64,000 nucleotides of DNA from Ferruginibacter sp. Its GTDB lineage: Bacteria; Bacteroidota; Bacteroidia; Chitinophagales; Chitinophagaceae. The notes beneath the pieces were generated by a model. It did not search any database, was not told the origin of the DNA, and worked only from the letters and a program-made list of their open reading frames with translations. The position numbers and the translations under genes were made by a program. The stretch lies in the NCBI GenBank assembly GCA_019638525.1, contig JAHBTO010000007.1:39759-103758 (forward strand), in the 5' to 3' direction. Positions 35,799-43,753 of this stretch are shown piece by piece; the stretch's first letter is position 1, and each line of letters opens with the position of its first letter.

Positions 35799-36587
35799 TT
35801 AATAGCCTGGAATTACTTTATTAACAGCGTTGATGATAGTTGTAAAATAAGCAGGTGATTTTAGTAACCTGCTTCCGTACCAGCTAAACATTTCACCATC
35901 AACCAGCATAATTTTAGTTGTTGGCAATTGTTCCGTTAATTCTTCAATATGTTTTTGTTTAAACGGATAAGGTTCGCTTGACAATAACAGTAGTTGGCAA
36001 TTGGCTTTCTTAATTTCTTCAATATTTACCTGAGGATATCTTGTATTAGTTGCAAATACGTTTTTAAAACCGCAAAAGGTAAGCATATCATTAATAAAAG
36101 TATTGCTTCCTACAGCCATAAAAGGATTTTTCCAGATAAGGTATGCTGTACGCATTGGATGAGTAAGGACTGGTATTTGTGCAAAGTTTATTTTTACCTG
36201 CTTTATTAATTCTTTTGCCTCTTTTGCTTTTTGAGCCAGGTTGCCAATATCTTCAATCATTTGTAAAGCATCTTGCAGGTTGTTTACATCGGTAAGCCAG
36301 ATGGGGTAATAGTTTGCTAATTGTTCAACCTGTTCCTGTGTATTTTCTTCCTTATTGGCAATTATTAAATCGGGGGTAAGTTCCTTTACCTTTTTAATAT
36401 TGATTGTTTTTGTACCGCCAATTTTAGTTTTTGATTTATACCATTCAGTTGGATGTACACAATATTTGGTTATGGCAATGGTTTCCTCTTCCAGGTTAAA
36501 ATAATGTAGCAATTCGGTTTGCGAGGGAACCAGTGATATTATCCTTTTTGGGAAAAAGCCAGGTTGAGATGAACTATTTAAAATCAT
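35799..36587 (-). CDS. Helical-backbone metal receptor (BtuF-like), cytoplasmic form
   Basis: A 262-residue member of the class III periplasmic-binding-protein fold (cobalamin/siderophore receptors such as BtuF): RIISLVPSQTELLHYFNL, the TPDLIIANKEENTQEQVEQL block and MAVGSNTFINDMLTFCGFKNVF are typical. Unlike transport receptors it has no signal peptide or lipobox, so it should stay in the cytoplasm; such stand-alone versions are common in Bacteroidota with unknown roles. No ABC transporter or TonB receptor is adjacent. It lies just 34 bases after the strong terminator of the small unit at 36.6 kb, so it has its own promoter. Confidence 0.8.
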   Translation of the reverse strand: MILNSSSQPGFFPKRIISLVPSQTELLHYFNLEEETIAITKYCVHPTEWYKSKTKIGGTKTINIKKVKELTPDLIIANKEENTQEQVEQLANYYPIWLTDVNNLQDALQMIEDIGNLAQKAKEAKELIKQVKINFAQIPVLTHPMRTAYLIWKNPFMAVGSNTFINDMLTFCGFKNVFATNTRYPQVNIEEIKKANCQLLLLSSEPYPFKQKHIEELTEQLPTTKIMLVDGEMFSWYGSRLLKSPAYFTTIINAVNKVIPGY

Positions 36588-36620
36588 TGGTTAAAAATAA
36601 TGCTAGTATTTGTTTACTGC

Positions 36621-36654
36621 ATAAAAAAACTTCCATAGCGTTACTATGGAAGTT
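36621..36654 (-). terminator. Strong terminator of the cryptic 36.7-37.1 kb unit
   Basis: ACTTCCATAG (36629-36638) pairs with CTATGGAAGT (36644-36653) around a five-base loop, and on the minus strand a TTTTTTTA run follows. No recognised gene ends just upstream of it on the minus strand, which shows that the intergenic stretch is itself transcribed leftward. Confidence 0.75.
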
Positions 36655-36771
36655 GAAAAATTTAACCAGCCAAGCACATGGGCAGGTTTTTCAGGATTTT
36701 TAGGTTGGATCTTCTTTCGTAAGGGGGTTACCTTATATGGCAGAGGTTCCAATTAATAATTTATCCTGGTT

Positions 36772-36955
36772 TCAGTGTTTTTCATTTTCGCCATCATCGC
36801 TTTTTAGGGCATAGGCAGGATTTTGGTTTTCTTTGGTTTTTCTGCCATCATCGCTTTTTATAGCATAGGCAGGATATTGGTTTTCTTTGGTTTTGCCATC
36901 GTCGCTTTTTAAAGCATAGGCAGGATTTTGGTTTTTTCTTTGGTTTTTCGTCCAT
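36772..36955 (-). pseudogene. Candidate small repeat-peptide gene with a one-base frame break
   Basis: Minus-strand ATG at 36955 opens MDEKPKK and then meets a run of six A (T6 on the plus strand at 36932-36937). If that run had five, the frame would continue through three copies of a 17-18 residue unit, (N/Y)PAYA(L/I)KSDDGxxTKENQ, to the TGA at 36772, giving about 60 residues ending GENEKH. As written, the ATG frame stops after 35 codons, and the repeat frame has no start codon. Copy-to-copy differences in the repeat frame are mostly silent (GCT/GCC, TTA/CTA, GAC/GAT), which argues that it was selected as protein. It may be broken, slippage-decoded, or carry a sequencing error. No family recognised. 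Confidence 0.45.
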
Positions 36956-36983
36956 TGTTGTTTTACAACTATGGTAGGATATT
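36790..36983 (-). repeat. Tandem repeat, three good units plus one decayed
   Basis: Units begin at 36790 (54 bases), 36844 (51 bases) and 36895 (about 55 bases), each carrying GCCATC(A/G)TCGCTTTTTA and AGGCAGGAT; a fourth, decayed copy (CCATTGTTGTTTTACAACTA) covers about 36951-36983. The length differences between the first two are whole codons. Confidence 0.85.
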
Positions 36984-37001
36984 ATTATTAAAATTTAAAA
37001 T

Positions 37002-37119
37002 AGAAGTTGACTGATATCGGATTGTCTTAGGTGCTTCACAAACATTGGATACAATTCTATTGGTTTTAATCAGGATTTTGGATAATGATTGATATTTGAA
37101 TTCCTATCAATCAACTTCT
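37002..37119 (-). promoter_or_regulatory. Leader with two mutually exclusive hairpins
   Basis: Read as minus-strand RNA, segment A (37119-37105, AGAAGUUGAUUGAUA) can pair with segment B (37094-37086, UAUCAAUCA; perfect 9 bp) or with segment C (37015-37002, AUCAGUCAACUUCU; 14 bp including one G-U). The two pairings share A and exclude each other. A begins at the expected transcript start, and C ends 46 bases before the candidate small-peptide ATG. The stretch from 37132 to 37280 holds no gene, only a weak hairpin (AGAGC/GCTCT, 37154-37169) flanked by A and T runs. Confidence 0.5.
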
Positions 37120-37123
37120 GATA

Positions 37124-37131
37124 CAAAGATG
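37124..37131 (-). promoter_or_regulatory. -7-like box of the cryptic small unit
   Basis: Minus-strand CATCTTTG differs from TAnnTTTG at one base and would start transcription close to 37119, where the paired leader segment A begins. No -33 TTTG at standard spacing. Confidence 0.35.
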
Positions 37132-37279
37132 CAATAGATTATAATTAAAAAACAGAGCGAATATGCTCTATTTTTTGTGTATTGATATTACTCTGTAAAT
37201 AGTAAGTATCCAGTATTGTTAATAGTGCTGTTACGAAGAAATGTATCGTAATTTTACGTTTTAGTTGAATGCAAAAAAT

Positions 37280-37316
37280 GCACAAAAAAATAATGCTGCA
37301 TCAATAAAATGCAGCA
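37280..37316 (-). terminator. Terminator of the cystathionine beta-synthase gene
   Basis: TGCTGCAT (37294-37301) and ATGCAGCA (37309-37316) form an 8 bp stem with a seven-base loop; on the minus strand TTATTTTTTTG follows. It lies 41 bases after the stop codon of the gene. Confidence 0.75.
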
Positions 37317-37356
37317 CTATGTTAAGTTTTAAGGCTTTCGTAATTTAACTATACTA

Positions 37357-38712
37357 TTATTTAGTGAGGCTTTGTATTATGTCGTATTTGGTTACAATAT
37401 GCAGGGTGCCACTATCATCTTTACTTAAAACAGCACCATTTTCTTTTGTTATAAAACTACTCAATCTTTCAACAGGTGTATCAAAAGCTACTTCTGGATA
37501 AGGTTTTTCCATTACCGATGCAATTGTTTCTGATTTTATATCTGGATTACTCAATATTTTATTAAACAAGCCCCCGGCCGAAATGGCGCCCACACTGGTT
37601 TCTGCTTCCATCACAGGGATATTTTCTATATCATATTTCTTCATTAACTCAATAGCTTCTGCAACAGTATTTTCTTTATTAAGGCTGATAAGGCGTTGTG
37701 CCCCACGGCCGCCTACCAGGTCTTTAAATGTTTTTACTTCTAAAAATCCCCTTTCAAGCATCCATTGATCATTATATATTTTACCCACATACCGGCTGCC
37801 ATGGTCGTGAAATATCAAAACCACTACATCATCTTTTGTAAGTTTTTCTTTTAGTTGCATAAGCCCCTGTAAACAACTTCCTGCACTATATCCTATAAAA
37901 ATTCCTTCTTCTTTAGCAATACGCCTGGCCATTACAGCACCATCCTTGTCTGTAACTTTGGTAAACTCATCTATAAACTGCATATCGTAATTTGCAGGTA
38001 CAAAATCTTCTCCAAAACCTTCACTTATATACGGATAAACTTCCTTTTGATCTAGTTCTCCTGTATCAAAATATTTTTTTAACAAAGAGCCATAACTATC
38101 TATTGCCCAAACTTTTATATTGGGATTTTTTTCTTTTAAATATTTGCCTGTACCCACAATAGTACCGCCTGTACCTGTGGCCACTACCAGGTGAGTTACT
38201 TTACCTTCAGTTTGCTCCCAAATTTCGGGGCCTGTTTGTTCATAATGAGCTAGGCGGTTGGCTAAATTATCATATTGGTTTACATACCAGCTATTGGGAA
38301 CTTCCTGTGCCAGCCTTTTACTTACCGAGTAATAGCTACGGGGGTCTTCGGGTTCTACATTAGTTGGGCATACTATAACTTCGGCACCAACAGCTTTTAA
38401 AATATCGGCTTTTTCTTTTGATTGTTTATCGGTAGTGGTAAAAATACATTTATAACCTTTTATACATGCGGCAAGTGCTAATCCCATACCTGTGTTACCA
38501 CTTGTACCTTCAATGATAGTGCCGCCCGGTTTTATTTTACCTTCCTGCTCTGCTACTTCAAGCATCTTTAGTGCCATACGGTCTTTAATACTATTACCAG
38601 GGTTAAAATATTCAACCTTTGCCAAAACAGTACAAGGCAAGCCCTTTGTTACTTTATTAAGCTTAATTAAAGGTGTATTACCTATTGTTTCCAGTATATT
38701 ATTTAGCCACAT
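37357..38712 (-). CDS. Cystathionine beta-synthase (PLP enzyme with CBS pair)
   Basis: A 451-residue pyridoxal-phosphate enzyme that condenses homocysteine and serine to cystathionine (or acts as cysteine synthase). Residues 1-320 are the fold II catalytic domain: ILETIGNTPLIKLNKVTKG, the Schiff-base Lys in NPGNSIKDRMALKMLE, the EGTSGNTGMGLALA loop and TGTGGTIVGTGKYL for the cofactor phosphate. Residues 335-450 hold two CBS motifs (TVAEAIELMKKYDIENIPVM and a second ending TKYDIIQSLTK), probably sensing a nucleotide or S-adenosylmethionine. Its start has no adjacent partner; transsulfuration genes are elsewhere. Confidence 0.92.
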   Translation of the reverse strand: MWLNNILETIGNTPLIKLNKVTKGLPCTVLAKVEYFNPGNSIKDRMALKMLEVAEQEGKIKPGGTIIEGTSGNTGMGLALAACIKGYKCIFTTTDKQSKEKADILKAVGAEVIVCPTNVEPEDPRSYYSVSKRLAQEVPNSWYVNQYDNLANRLAHYEQTGPEIWEQTEGKVTHLVVATGTGGTIVGTGKYLKEKNPNIKVWAIDSYGSLLKKYFDTGELDQKEVYPYISEGFGEDFVPANYDMQFIDEFTKVTDKDGAVMARRIAKEEGIFIGYSAGSCLQGLMQLKEKLTKDDVVVLIFHDHGSRYVGKIYNDQWMLERGFLEVKTFKDLVGGRGAQRLISLNKENTVAEAIELMKKYDIENIPVMEAETSVGAISAGGLFNKILSNPDIKSETIASVMEKPYPEVAFDTPVERLSSFITKENGAVLSKDDSGTLHIVTKYDIIQSLTK

Positions 38713-38825
38713 ATTTTTTTGGGGTAAAGTTAAGAAAAATGAATTTGGGGGAGATTCTTATATATTTATAAAAATAATTATAGAAAAATTACTACAAGAC
38801 ATTTATATCTCTTACTACTTTATGT

Positions 38826-39030
38826 AGAAGTTGATTAAAGCATTTTTGCCTGTACAATATCCAATTGAATCTACTGCAATATCTCATTGAAGAATTCGTT
38901 TTTGAAACCATAGCAATATCCTTATTTTAAAACTGATAGTCCCTGGTCTCATTATTTTATTATGCGACTTTTAACCTAGTAAACTTTACCAGCTTTATAG
39001 AAACCTCCAGTATTGGAGGTTTTTTATTTT
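38826..39030 (+). ncRNA. Candidate small RNA upstream of the CtpA gene
   Basis: The 311 bases 38713-39023 have no gene. On the plus strand the stretch ends in a strong terminator (39001-39029) although no plus-strand gene precedes it. The likely RNA starts with AGAAGTTGATTAAAGC at 38826, nearly the same leader sequence as the cryptic unit at 37.1 kb, just after a weak TACTTTAT box (38816-38823). AAGC near 38838 can pair with GCTTTA near 38992. No long reading frame is present. Size, function and existence are unproven. Confidence 0.3.
39001..39029. terminator. Terminator hairpin at the end of ctpA / candidate sRNA
   Basis: AAACCTCCA (39001-39009) pairs with TGGAGGTTT (39014-39022) around a four-base loop. 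On the plus strand it is followed by a long T run; on the minus strand, only by TTTCTAT. It lies just downstream of the ctpA stop and is oriented better for a plus-strand transcript. Confidence 0.7.
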
Positions 39031-40610
39031 TTTAATAACTCCATTGCTTTTTTTACGGCCGGGTCAGTAACATTCATCATCTCAAAAAAACCTTCGGTAC
39101 GCCATAATTGCCGGGCAATGGATGATTTTATACTTGTTACCAGGTCAGCTTTTTCCTTACTACCTGCTTTTGATATATCAATACTGTCTTTAGCGGCTTG
39201 TTGTACAAATTGTTTCCAGTCTTCGTCTGTAAAAACAAAATTTTTGGCAAATATTTCAGGAGTTTTAAACAGCTTTAAATTATTTATGTTTTGCAGGTAA
39301 TAATGGTAAGCAAAATTACCAATGGTGCCTTTATTAAAAATAGCTGCAGAATTTTTTGTAAAACCGGCAGTATCTACTGCAATAAAATAGTCGGGTGTAA
39401 TACCTCCATTTCCATACACAACCTTGCCACCCATTGTTTTAAATTTTTTACCGGTAATTTTATTTACAGAATCTGCAGTTGCAGTATCTCCATAATGCCT
39501 GTTAATTATATCCTGGTAATAAGCTTTGTTGCCATTGGCATAACTTCTTTGAATACTACGGCCCACAGGTGTATAATACTTGGCAATGGTAAGCCTAAGT
39601 GCACTGTGGTCGCTTAGTTCAAATTGTTCCTGTACCAGGCCTTTGCCAAATGTGCGCCTGCCTACAATAGTTGCCCTATCCCAATCCTGTAATGCTCCTA
39701 TCAGCACTTCGCTTGCACTTGCTGTGCTTTCATTTGCCAAAACAATCAGCGAGCCTTTTTCAAATTGTCCTACACGGCGGCAGCGGTATTCTTTTTTATT
39801 TACATGCTTACCTTCTGTGTATGTTATAAGTTTATCTCCATCTAAAAATTCATCAGCAATTTCTATAGCTTCTTCTAAAATGCCTCCGCCATTGTCTCTT
39901 AAATCAAGAACAAGGTTTTTCATACCGGCTTTTTTCAATGCTTCCAGCGATAGCATAAACTCCCGGTAAGTTTCTGACGAAAATTTATTCAATTTAATGT
40001 ACCCTATAGTAGTGTCAATCATATAACTGGCATCTACACTGCTGATAGGTATTGCGTCCCTGGTTATTACGGCTTGTTTAAGGCTATTATTTCTTAAATA
40101 GGTAATGGTTACTTTAGCGCCCCTGTCTCCACGTAACATTTTACGAAATGTGTCAGCATTGGTTTTATTGCCGGCAACGGTACTGTCATCCACCTTAATA
40201 AACTTATCGCCAGTAAGCAGTCCAGCTTTATAACTGGGCCCGTCTTTTAAAACATTTACTACATTAAGGGTATCATCAAAAATGTTGAACTCGATACCAA
40301 TGCCAAAAAATTTCCCTGCCAGTTCTTCATTTACCAGTTGCAGTTCATTTGCAGGAATATAAACCGAATGGGGGTCAAGTTTGCTAAGCATGGCTTGTAT
40401 TGCGGTATCGGCCAGGTCGTTTATTTTAACATCATCTACATAGCGGTTGCTAATCAAATCCATAATTTCCTGTACAGGCCTTGGTTTATCCATAAAGAAG
40501 AAACTTTTACCGGGCATATTGTCTCTCATCTTATAACCAAGGTACATTCCAATAATCATGGTAAGGCTGAATAACAAAGGCAGCCAAACCTGTATTTTTT
40601 TTCTAATCAT
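39024..40610 (-). CDS. C-terminal processing peptidase, S41 family
   Basis: A 528-residue carboxyl-terminal processing protease (CtpA/Prc type), a serine-lysine dyad enzyme of the periplasm. One N-terminal membrane helix (WLPLLFSLTMIIGMYLGY) is followed by an amphipathic domain, a PDZ domain (about residues 85-175, GIGIEFNIFDDTLNV and LLTGDKFIKVDDSTV), and the S41 core: NLVLDLRDNGGGILEEAI, the nucleophile in NESTASASEVLIGAL and the Lys in VGRRTFGKGLVQ. Such enzymes trim or degrade envelope proteins and wall-turnover regulators. No adaptor gene is adjacent. Confidence 0.93.
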   Translation of the reverse strand: MIRKKIQVWLPLLFSLTMIIGMYLGYKMRDNMPGKSFFFMDKPRPVQEIMDLISNRYVDDVKINDLADTAIQAMLSKLDPHSVYIPANELQLVNEELAGKFFGIGIEFNIFDDTLNVVNVLKDGPSYKAGLLTGDKFIKVDDSTVAGNKTNADTFRKMLRGDRGAKVTITYLRNNSLKQAVITRDAIPISSVDASYMIDTTIGYIKLNKFSSETYREFMLSLEALKKAGMKNLVLDLRDNGGGILEEAIEIADEFLDGDKLITYTEGKHVNKKEYRCRRVGQFEKGSLIVLANESTASASEVLIGALQDWDRATIVGRRTFGKGLVQEQFELSDHSALRLTIAKYYTPVGRSIQRSYANGNKAYYQDIINRHYGDTATADSVNKITGKKFKTMGGKVVYGNGGITPDYFIAVDTAGFTKNSAAIFNKGTIGNFAYHYYLQNINNLKLFKTPEIFAKNFVFTDEDWKQFVQQAAKDSIDISKAGSKEKADLVTSIKSSIARQLWRTEGFFEMMNVTDPAVKKAMELLKK

Positions 40611-40714
40611 TGAGCGAAGGTAATTTTTATGAATTGAACCACGATAAATTATAACGAAATTCGGTCTAATGATTTAACTTCAACAAATATTTTTGTAACA
40701 GACAACTACAATAA

Positions 40715-41554
40715 ATGGCCATTAAGTTAATAGCAGATAGCGGTTCTACCAAAGCAGAATGGTGTTTGATAAACGGTAAAAAAACAAAAACTTTTTATAC
40801 GCAGGGCCTTAGCCCATATTTTCTTTCTGCAGAACAAATTGAGTATATTATTAATGAAGAGCTGAAACCTAAAATGAAAAACACCGAGCCGGACGAGATA
40901 TTTTTCTATGGTACCGGTTGCAGCAATGCCGATAATGTAAAATTGGTAAAAAAAGCTATCAACAAGGTTTTTACTAATGCAAGTGTTGATGTTAACCACG
41001 ACCTGATGGGAGCAGCTAAAGCATTATGTGGCCACGAAAAAGGGATTGCCTGTATATTAGGAACAGGCTCAAATTCGTGTTATTACAATGGGAAAAAAAT
41101 TGTAAAAAACAGTCCGGGCCTTGGTTATGTGTTAGGTGATGAAGGAAGCGGTGCCTACATGGGTAAAAAAGTAGTGCAGCATTTTTTATATAAAACATTT
41201 GATGAAGACCTGATGGACAGGTTTAATGCAAAATATAATACCAACAGCGATGAAATACTTACTGCTGTATATAAACAACCATTGCCTAACCGGTACCTGG
41301 CAACTTTTACAGAGTTTTTAGTTGAAAACCGTGGCCACTACATGATTGAAAATATTATTGAAGACAGTTTTAATGATTTTTTCTTTAATCATATTTATAA
41401 ATACCGAGAAAGCTGGACCATGCCCCTCAATTTTACTGGAAGCGTAGCTTATGGCTTTAGAGATGTACTTAAAGATTTGTGTAACTCTTATGAATTGAAT
41501 TTGGGTAAGGTAATAAAAAAGCCAATGGATGGATTGGTAAAATTTCACAGATAA
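40715..41554 (+). CDS. BadF-type amino-sugar kinase (NagK/MurK-like)
   Basis: A 279-residue member of the ASKHA / BadF-BadG-BcrA ATPase group: ADSGSTKAEWCLING is the phosphate-1 loop, IACILGTGSNSCYYNGK the phosphate-2 region and GLGYVLGDEGSGAYMG the sugar/adenosine site. Related enzymes phosphorylate GlcNAc, and MurK-type members also MurNAc. Its stop is four bases before murQ, so the pair is translated together. MurQ needs MurNAc-6-phosphate, so the kinase may well accept MurNAc; that specificity is inferred from context and not visible in the sequence. Confidence 0.85.
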   Translation: MAIKLIADSGSTKAEWCLINGKKTKTFYTQGLSPYFLSAEQIEYIINEELKPKMKNTEPDEIFFYGTGCSNADNVKLVKKAINKVFTNASVDVNHDLMGAAKALCGHEKGIACILGTGSNSCYYNGKKIVKNSPGLGYVLGDEGSGAYMGKKVVQHFLYKTFDEDLMDRFNAKYNTNSDEILTAVYKQPLPNRYLATFTEFLVENRGHYMIENIIEDSFNDFFFNHIYKYRESWTMPLNFTGSVAYGFRDVLKDLCNSYELNLGKVIKKPMDGLVKFHR

Positions 41555-41558
41555 TTAT

Positions 41559-42374
41559 ATGGCATTTAAACAAATCACCGAATCTGATTCTAACTACAGG
41601 CATCTGGAAAAAATGACTGTAAAGGAACTGCTTACTAATATGAATAAAGAAGACAGCCTGGTACCGGCTGCTATAGAAAAAGCAATTCCTCAAATTGAAC
41701 AATTGGTATCTGCCATTGTAGATAAGATGCTGGGTGGCGGCCGCCTGTTTTATATTGGTGCAGGTACAAGCGGTAGGTTAGGCATTGTAGATGCAAGCGA
41801 ATGCCCACCCAGTTTTGGAGTAAGTAATGAACTTGTAATTGGTATTATTGCCGGTGGCAAAAAAGCAATTACCGAAGCTGTTGAATTTGCCGAAGATGAT
41901 ACTTTGCAGGGATGGAAAGACCTGCAGGCTCATGCCGTTTGCGAAAAAGATGTGGTGGTAGGAATTGCAGCAAGCGGTACCACTCCATACGTAATTGCAG
42001 CACTCAATAATTGCAGAACAAATAATATAATTACCGGAAGTATTTGTTGTAATCCCGATGCTCCATTAAGCAAATCGGCTAATTACCCTATTGAAGTTAT
42101 TGTAGGCCCAGAGTTTGTAACAGGCAGTACAAGAATGAAAAGCGGAACAGCACAAAAGTTGATATTGAATATGATATCCACTTCTGTAATGATACAGTTA
42201 GGCAGGGTAGAAGACAATAAAATGGTTAATATGCAGCTTACTAATGATAAACTGGTTGACAGGGGTGTAAAAATGCTGATGCAGCAGGCCCAAATTGATG
42301 ATTATGAAACAGCCCGTAAACTGCTGTTAAAAACCGGTAGCGTAAAAATGGCTGTAGAAAGTCGCCACTCATAA
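41559..42374 (+). CDS. murQ: N-acetylmuramic acid 6-phosphate etherase
   Basis: MurQ cleaves the D-lactyl ether of MurNAc-6-phosphate to give GlcNAc-6-phosphate and D-lactate, an essential step of cell-wall sugar recycling. The 271 residues form a SIS domain with GGGRLFYIGAGTSGRLGIVDA (ligand loop, truncated here by the family) ; catalytic Glu in DASECPPSFG and the substrate loop KSGTAQKLILNMIS. The short C-terminal extension of some MurQ proteins is missing, but the core is complete. The upstream kinase and AnmK (18.3 kb) supply its substrate. Confident. Confidence 0.95.
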   Translation: MAFKQITESDSNYRHLEKMTVKELLTNMNKEDSLVPAAIEKAIPQIEQLVSAIVDKMLGGGRLFYIGAGTSGRLGIVDASECPPSFGVSNELVIGIIAGGKKAITEAVEFAEDDTLQGWKDLQAHAVCEKDVVVGIAASGTTPYVIAALNNCRTNNIITGSICCNPDAPLSKSANYPIEVIVGPEFVTGSTRMKSGTAQKLILNMISTSVMIQLGRVEDNKMVNMQLTNDKLVDRGVKMLMQQAQIDDYETARKLLLKTGSVKMAVESRHS

Positions 42375-42443
42375 AAAAATATTGCAGTATTTGGGTAATT
42401 TCTTTAATTTACGTATCAATAGTAATTAATAAAACTTCCTCTT

Positions 42444-43664
42444 ATGAATTTTAAACTTTTACTTACAACTTCATTTATTGCAACATCTTTTATCGCACAG
42501 GCACAGGATGCAAATAAAACATTTGCTATTACCGGCGATGGAAACCATGATTTCATGTGGATGAACATTCGCCAGGTAGATATCGGCAGTGGCAAAATTG
42601 TTCATAATATCTTCGACAGGCAAAAGACATCTTTTGTAATGATGGATGCTGATACAAAAAGCCAATCTTTTGCAGGGCAATTGCCAACACAAAGCCTGGT
42701 GGCGGCTGCAGCTTACGATAAAAACCAAAATAAACTTTTCTTTACACCCATGCGTATTGGCGAACTGCGCTGGCTAGACCTGAATTCTAAAAACGGAACT
42801 CAAAAATATTACTCTGTAACCTCATCATTACTGAATACATACGAAAGTTTAAATGATGAAGCAAATCATTTTACCCGTATGGTGATAGCTGCAGATGGTA
42901 ATGGTTACGCATTAACCAACGATGCAAGCCGACTGGTTAAATTTACAACCGGTAAAAAAGTTACCATAACCAACCTGGGCGCCGTTATAGATGATGATGC
43001 AAATAAAACAGTTTCAATAAAAAATAAATGTACAAGCTGGGGTGGCGATATGATTGCAGATGCCTATAACAGGCTGTACATTATCTCGGCCAATCATTAT
43101 GTATTTGTACTTGATTTGGAAACCCAAAAAGCAAAATATATTGGTTATATCAGCGGCCTGCCAGCCAATTACAGCACAAATGGTGCAGCTGTTGATAACG
43201 ATGGAAATGTGGTTGTAAGCAGTGCCAATACATTTGCAGGATATTACAAATTCAATATGAAAGATTTTGTGGCAACAAAAATTGAAGGCTCGGATATGGT
43301 TTACAATGCATCGGATTTGGCTAACGGTAATTTGCTTTATCAAAAAGAAGCTGATGAAGCCCGTAAGTTTGCTGATTTTAAACCGGTGATTCCCGTAATT
43401 ACAAACCAGGTTCATATTTATCCTAACCCTGTTACCAATAGCGAATTTAAAATTCATTTCGATGGGCAACAGGCAGGCAGGTATAACGTAGCCATTACCG
43501 ATTTAAGTGGTAAAACAATTATGAGCAGGGCCATCACCATCAATTCAAAAACACAGGTTGAAACTGTTCCTTTAAGTGGTAAAATTGCAAAAGGTGTTTA
43601 CATGGTAAAAGTTACCGATACTAACAATAAATTTATTTTTACCGAAAGAATAGTGGTTCAGTAA
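42444..43664 (+). CDS. T9SS type A sorting domain protein with propeller-like body
   Basis: A 406-residue secreted protein with signal peptide (ending FIAQAQD) and a C-terminal type A sorting domain (VHIYPNPVTNSEFKIHFDGQ, GVYMVKVTDTNNKF). The middle resembles a beta-propeller of WD/NHL-like blades (RMVIAADGNGYALTNDASRL, DMIADAYNRLYIISANHYVF, GAAVDNDGNVVVSSANTF). Likely exported by T9SS and surface anchored or released. Biological role unknown; it is not linked to the cell-wall recycling genes upstream by any visible promoter absence. Confidence 0.87.
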   Translation: MNFKLLLTTSFIATSFIAQAQDANKTFAITGDGNHDFMWMNIRQVDIGSGKIVHNIFDRQKTSFVMMDADTKSQSFAGQLPTQSLVAAAAYDKNQNKLFFTPMRIGELRWLDLNSKNGTQKYYSVTSSLLNTYESLNDEANHFTRMVIAADGNGYALTNDASRLVKFTTGKKVTITNLGAVIDDDANKTVSIKNKCTSWGGDMIADAYNRLYIISANHYVFVLDLETQKAKYIGYISGLPANYSTNGAAVDNDGNVVVSSANTFAGYYKFNMKDFVATKIEGSDMVYNASDLANGNLLYQKEADEARKFADFKPVIPVITNQVHIYPNPVTNSEFKIHFDGQQAGRYNVAITDLSGKTIMSRAITINSKTQVETVPLSGKIAKGVYMVKVTDTNNKFIFTERIVVQ

Positions 43665-43687
43665 AAGATATTATGGCTATTAAGTAC

Positions 43688-43716
43688 AAGGGTTGCAAGG
43701 TTGGCAACCCTTTTTT
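43688..43716 (+). terminator. Rho-independent terminator of the T9SS protein gene
   Basis: AAGGGTTGC (43688-43696) pairs with GCAACCCTT (43704-43712), followed by a run of T to 43716. Confidence 0.85.
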
Positions 43717-43723
43717 AATTTAA

Positions 43724-43731
43724 TAAGTTTG
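43724..43731 (+). promoter_or_regulatory. -7 box of the 43754 gene
   Basis: TAAGTTTG fits TAnnTTTG, 22 bases upstream of the ATG and just after the previous gene's terminator. Confidence 0.5.
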
Positions 43732-43753
43732 GCATTTTTATATAACTGAATTA

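Noticed and set aside
36928..36940. Programmed -1 frameshift at the A AAA AAC heptamer in the repeat-peptide gene
   Set aside because: The heptamer is not in the required register in the ATG frame (codons read AAA AAA CCA), and a -1 shift from that frame does not enter the repeat frame; only a +1 shift or loss of one A does.
36790..36983. CRISPR array
   Set aside because: The repeats are directly adjacent with no unique spacers, and differ in the way of codon drift.
35799..37356. Cobalamin riboswitch upstream of the BtuF-like gene
   Set aside because: Only 34 bases separate that gene from a strong terminator, and no B12-box was seen in the region.
38826..39030. 6S RNA
   Set aside because: I could pair only about six bases between the ends and could not find the long, interrupted helix with central bubble expected of 6S RNA.
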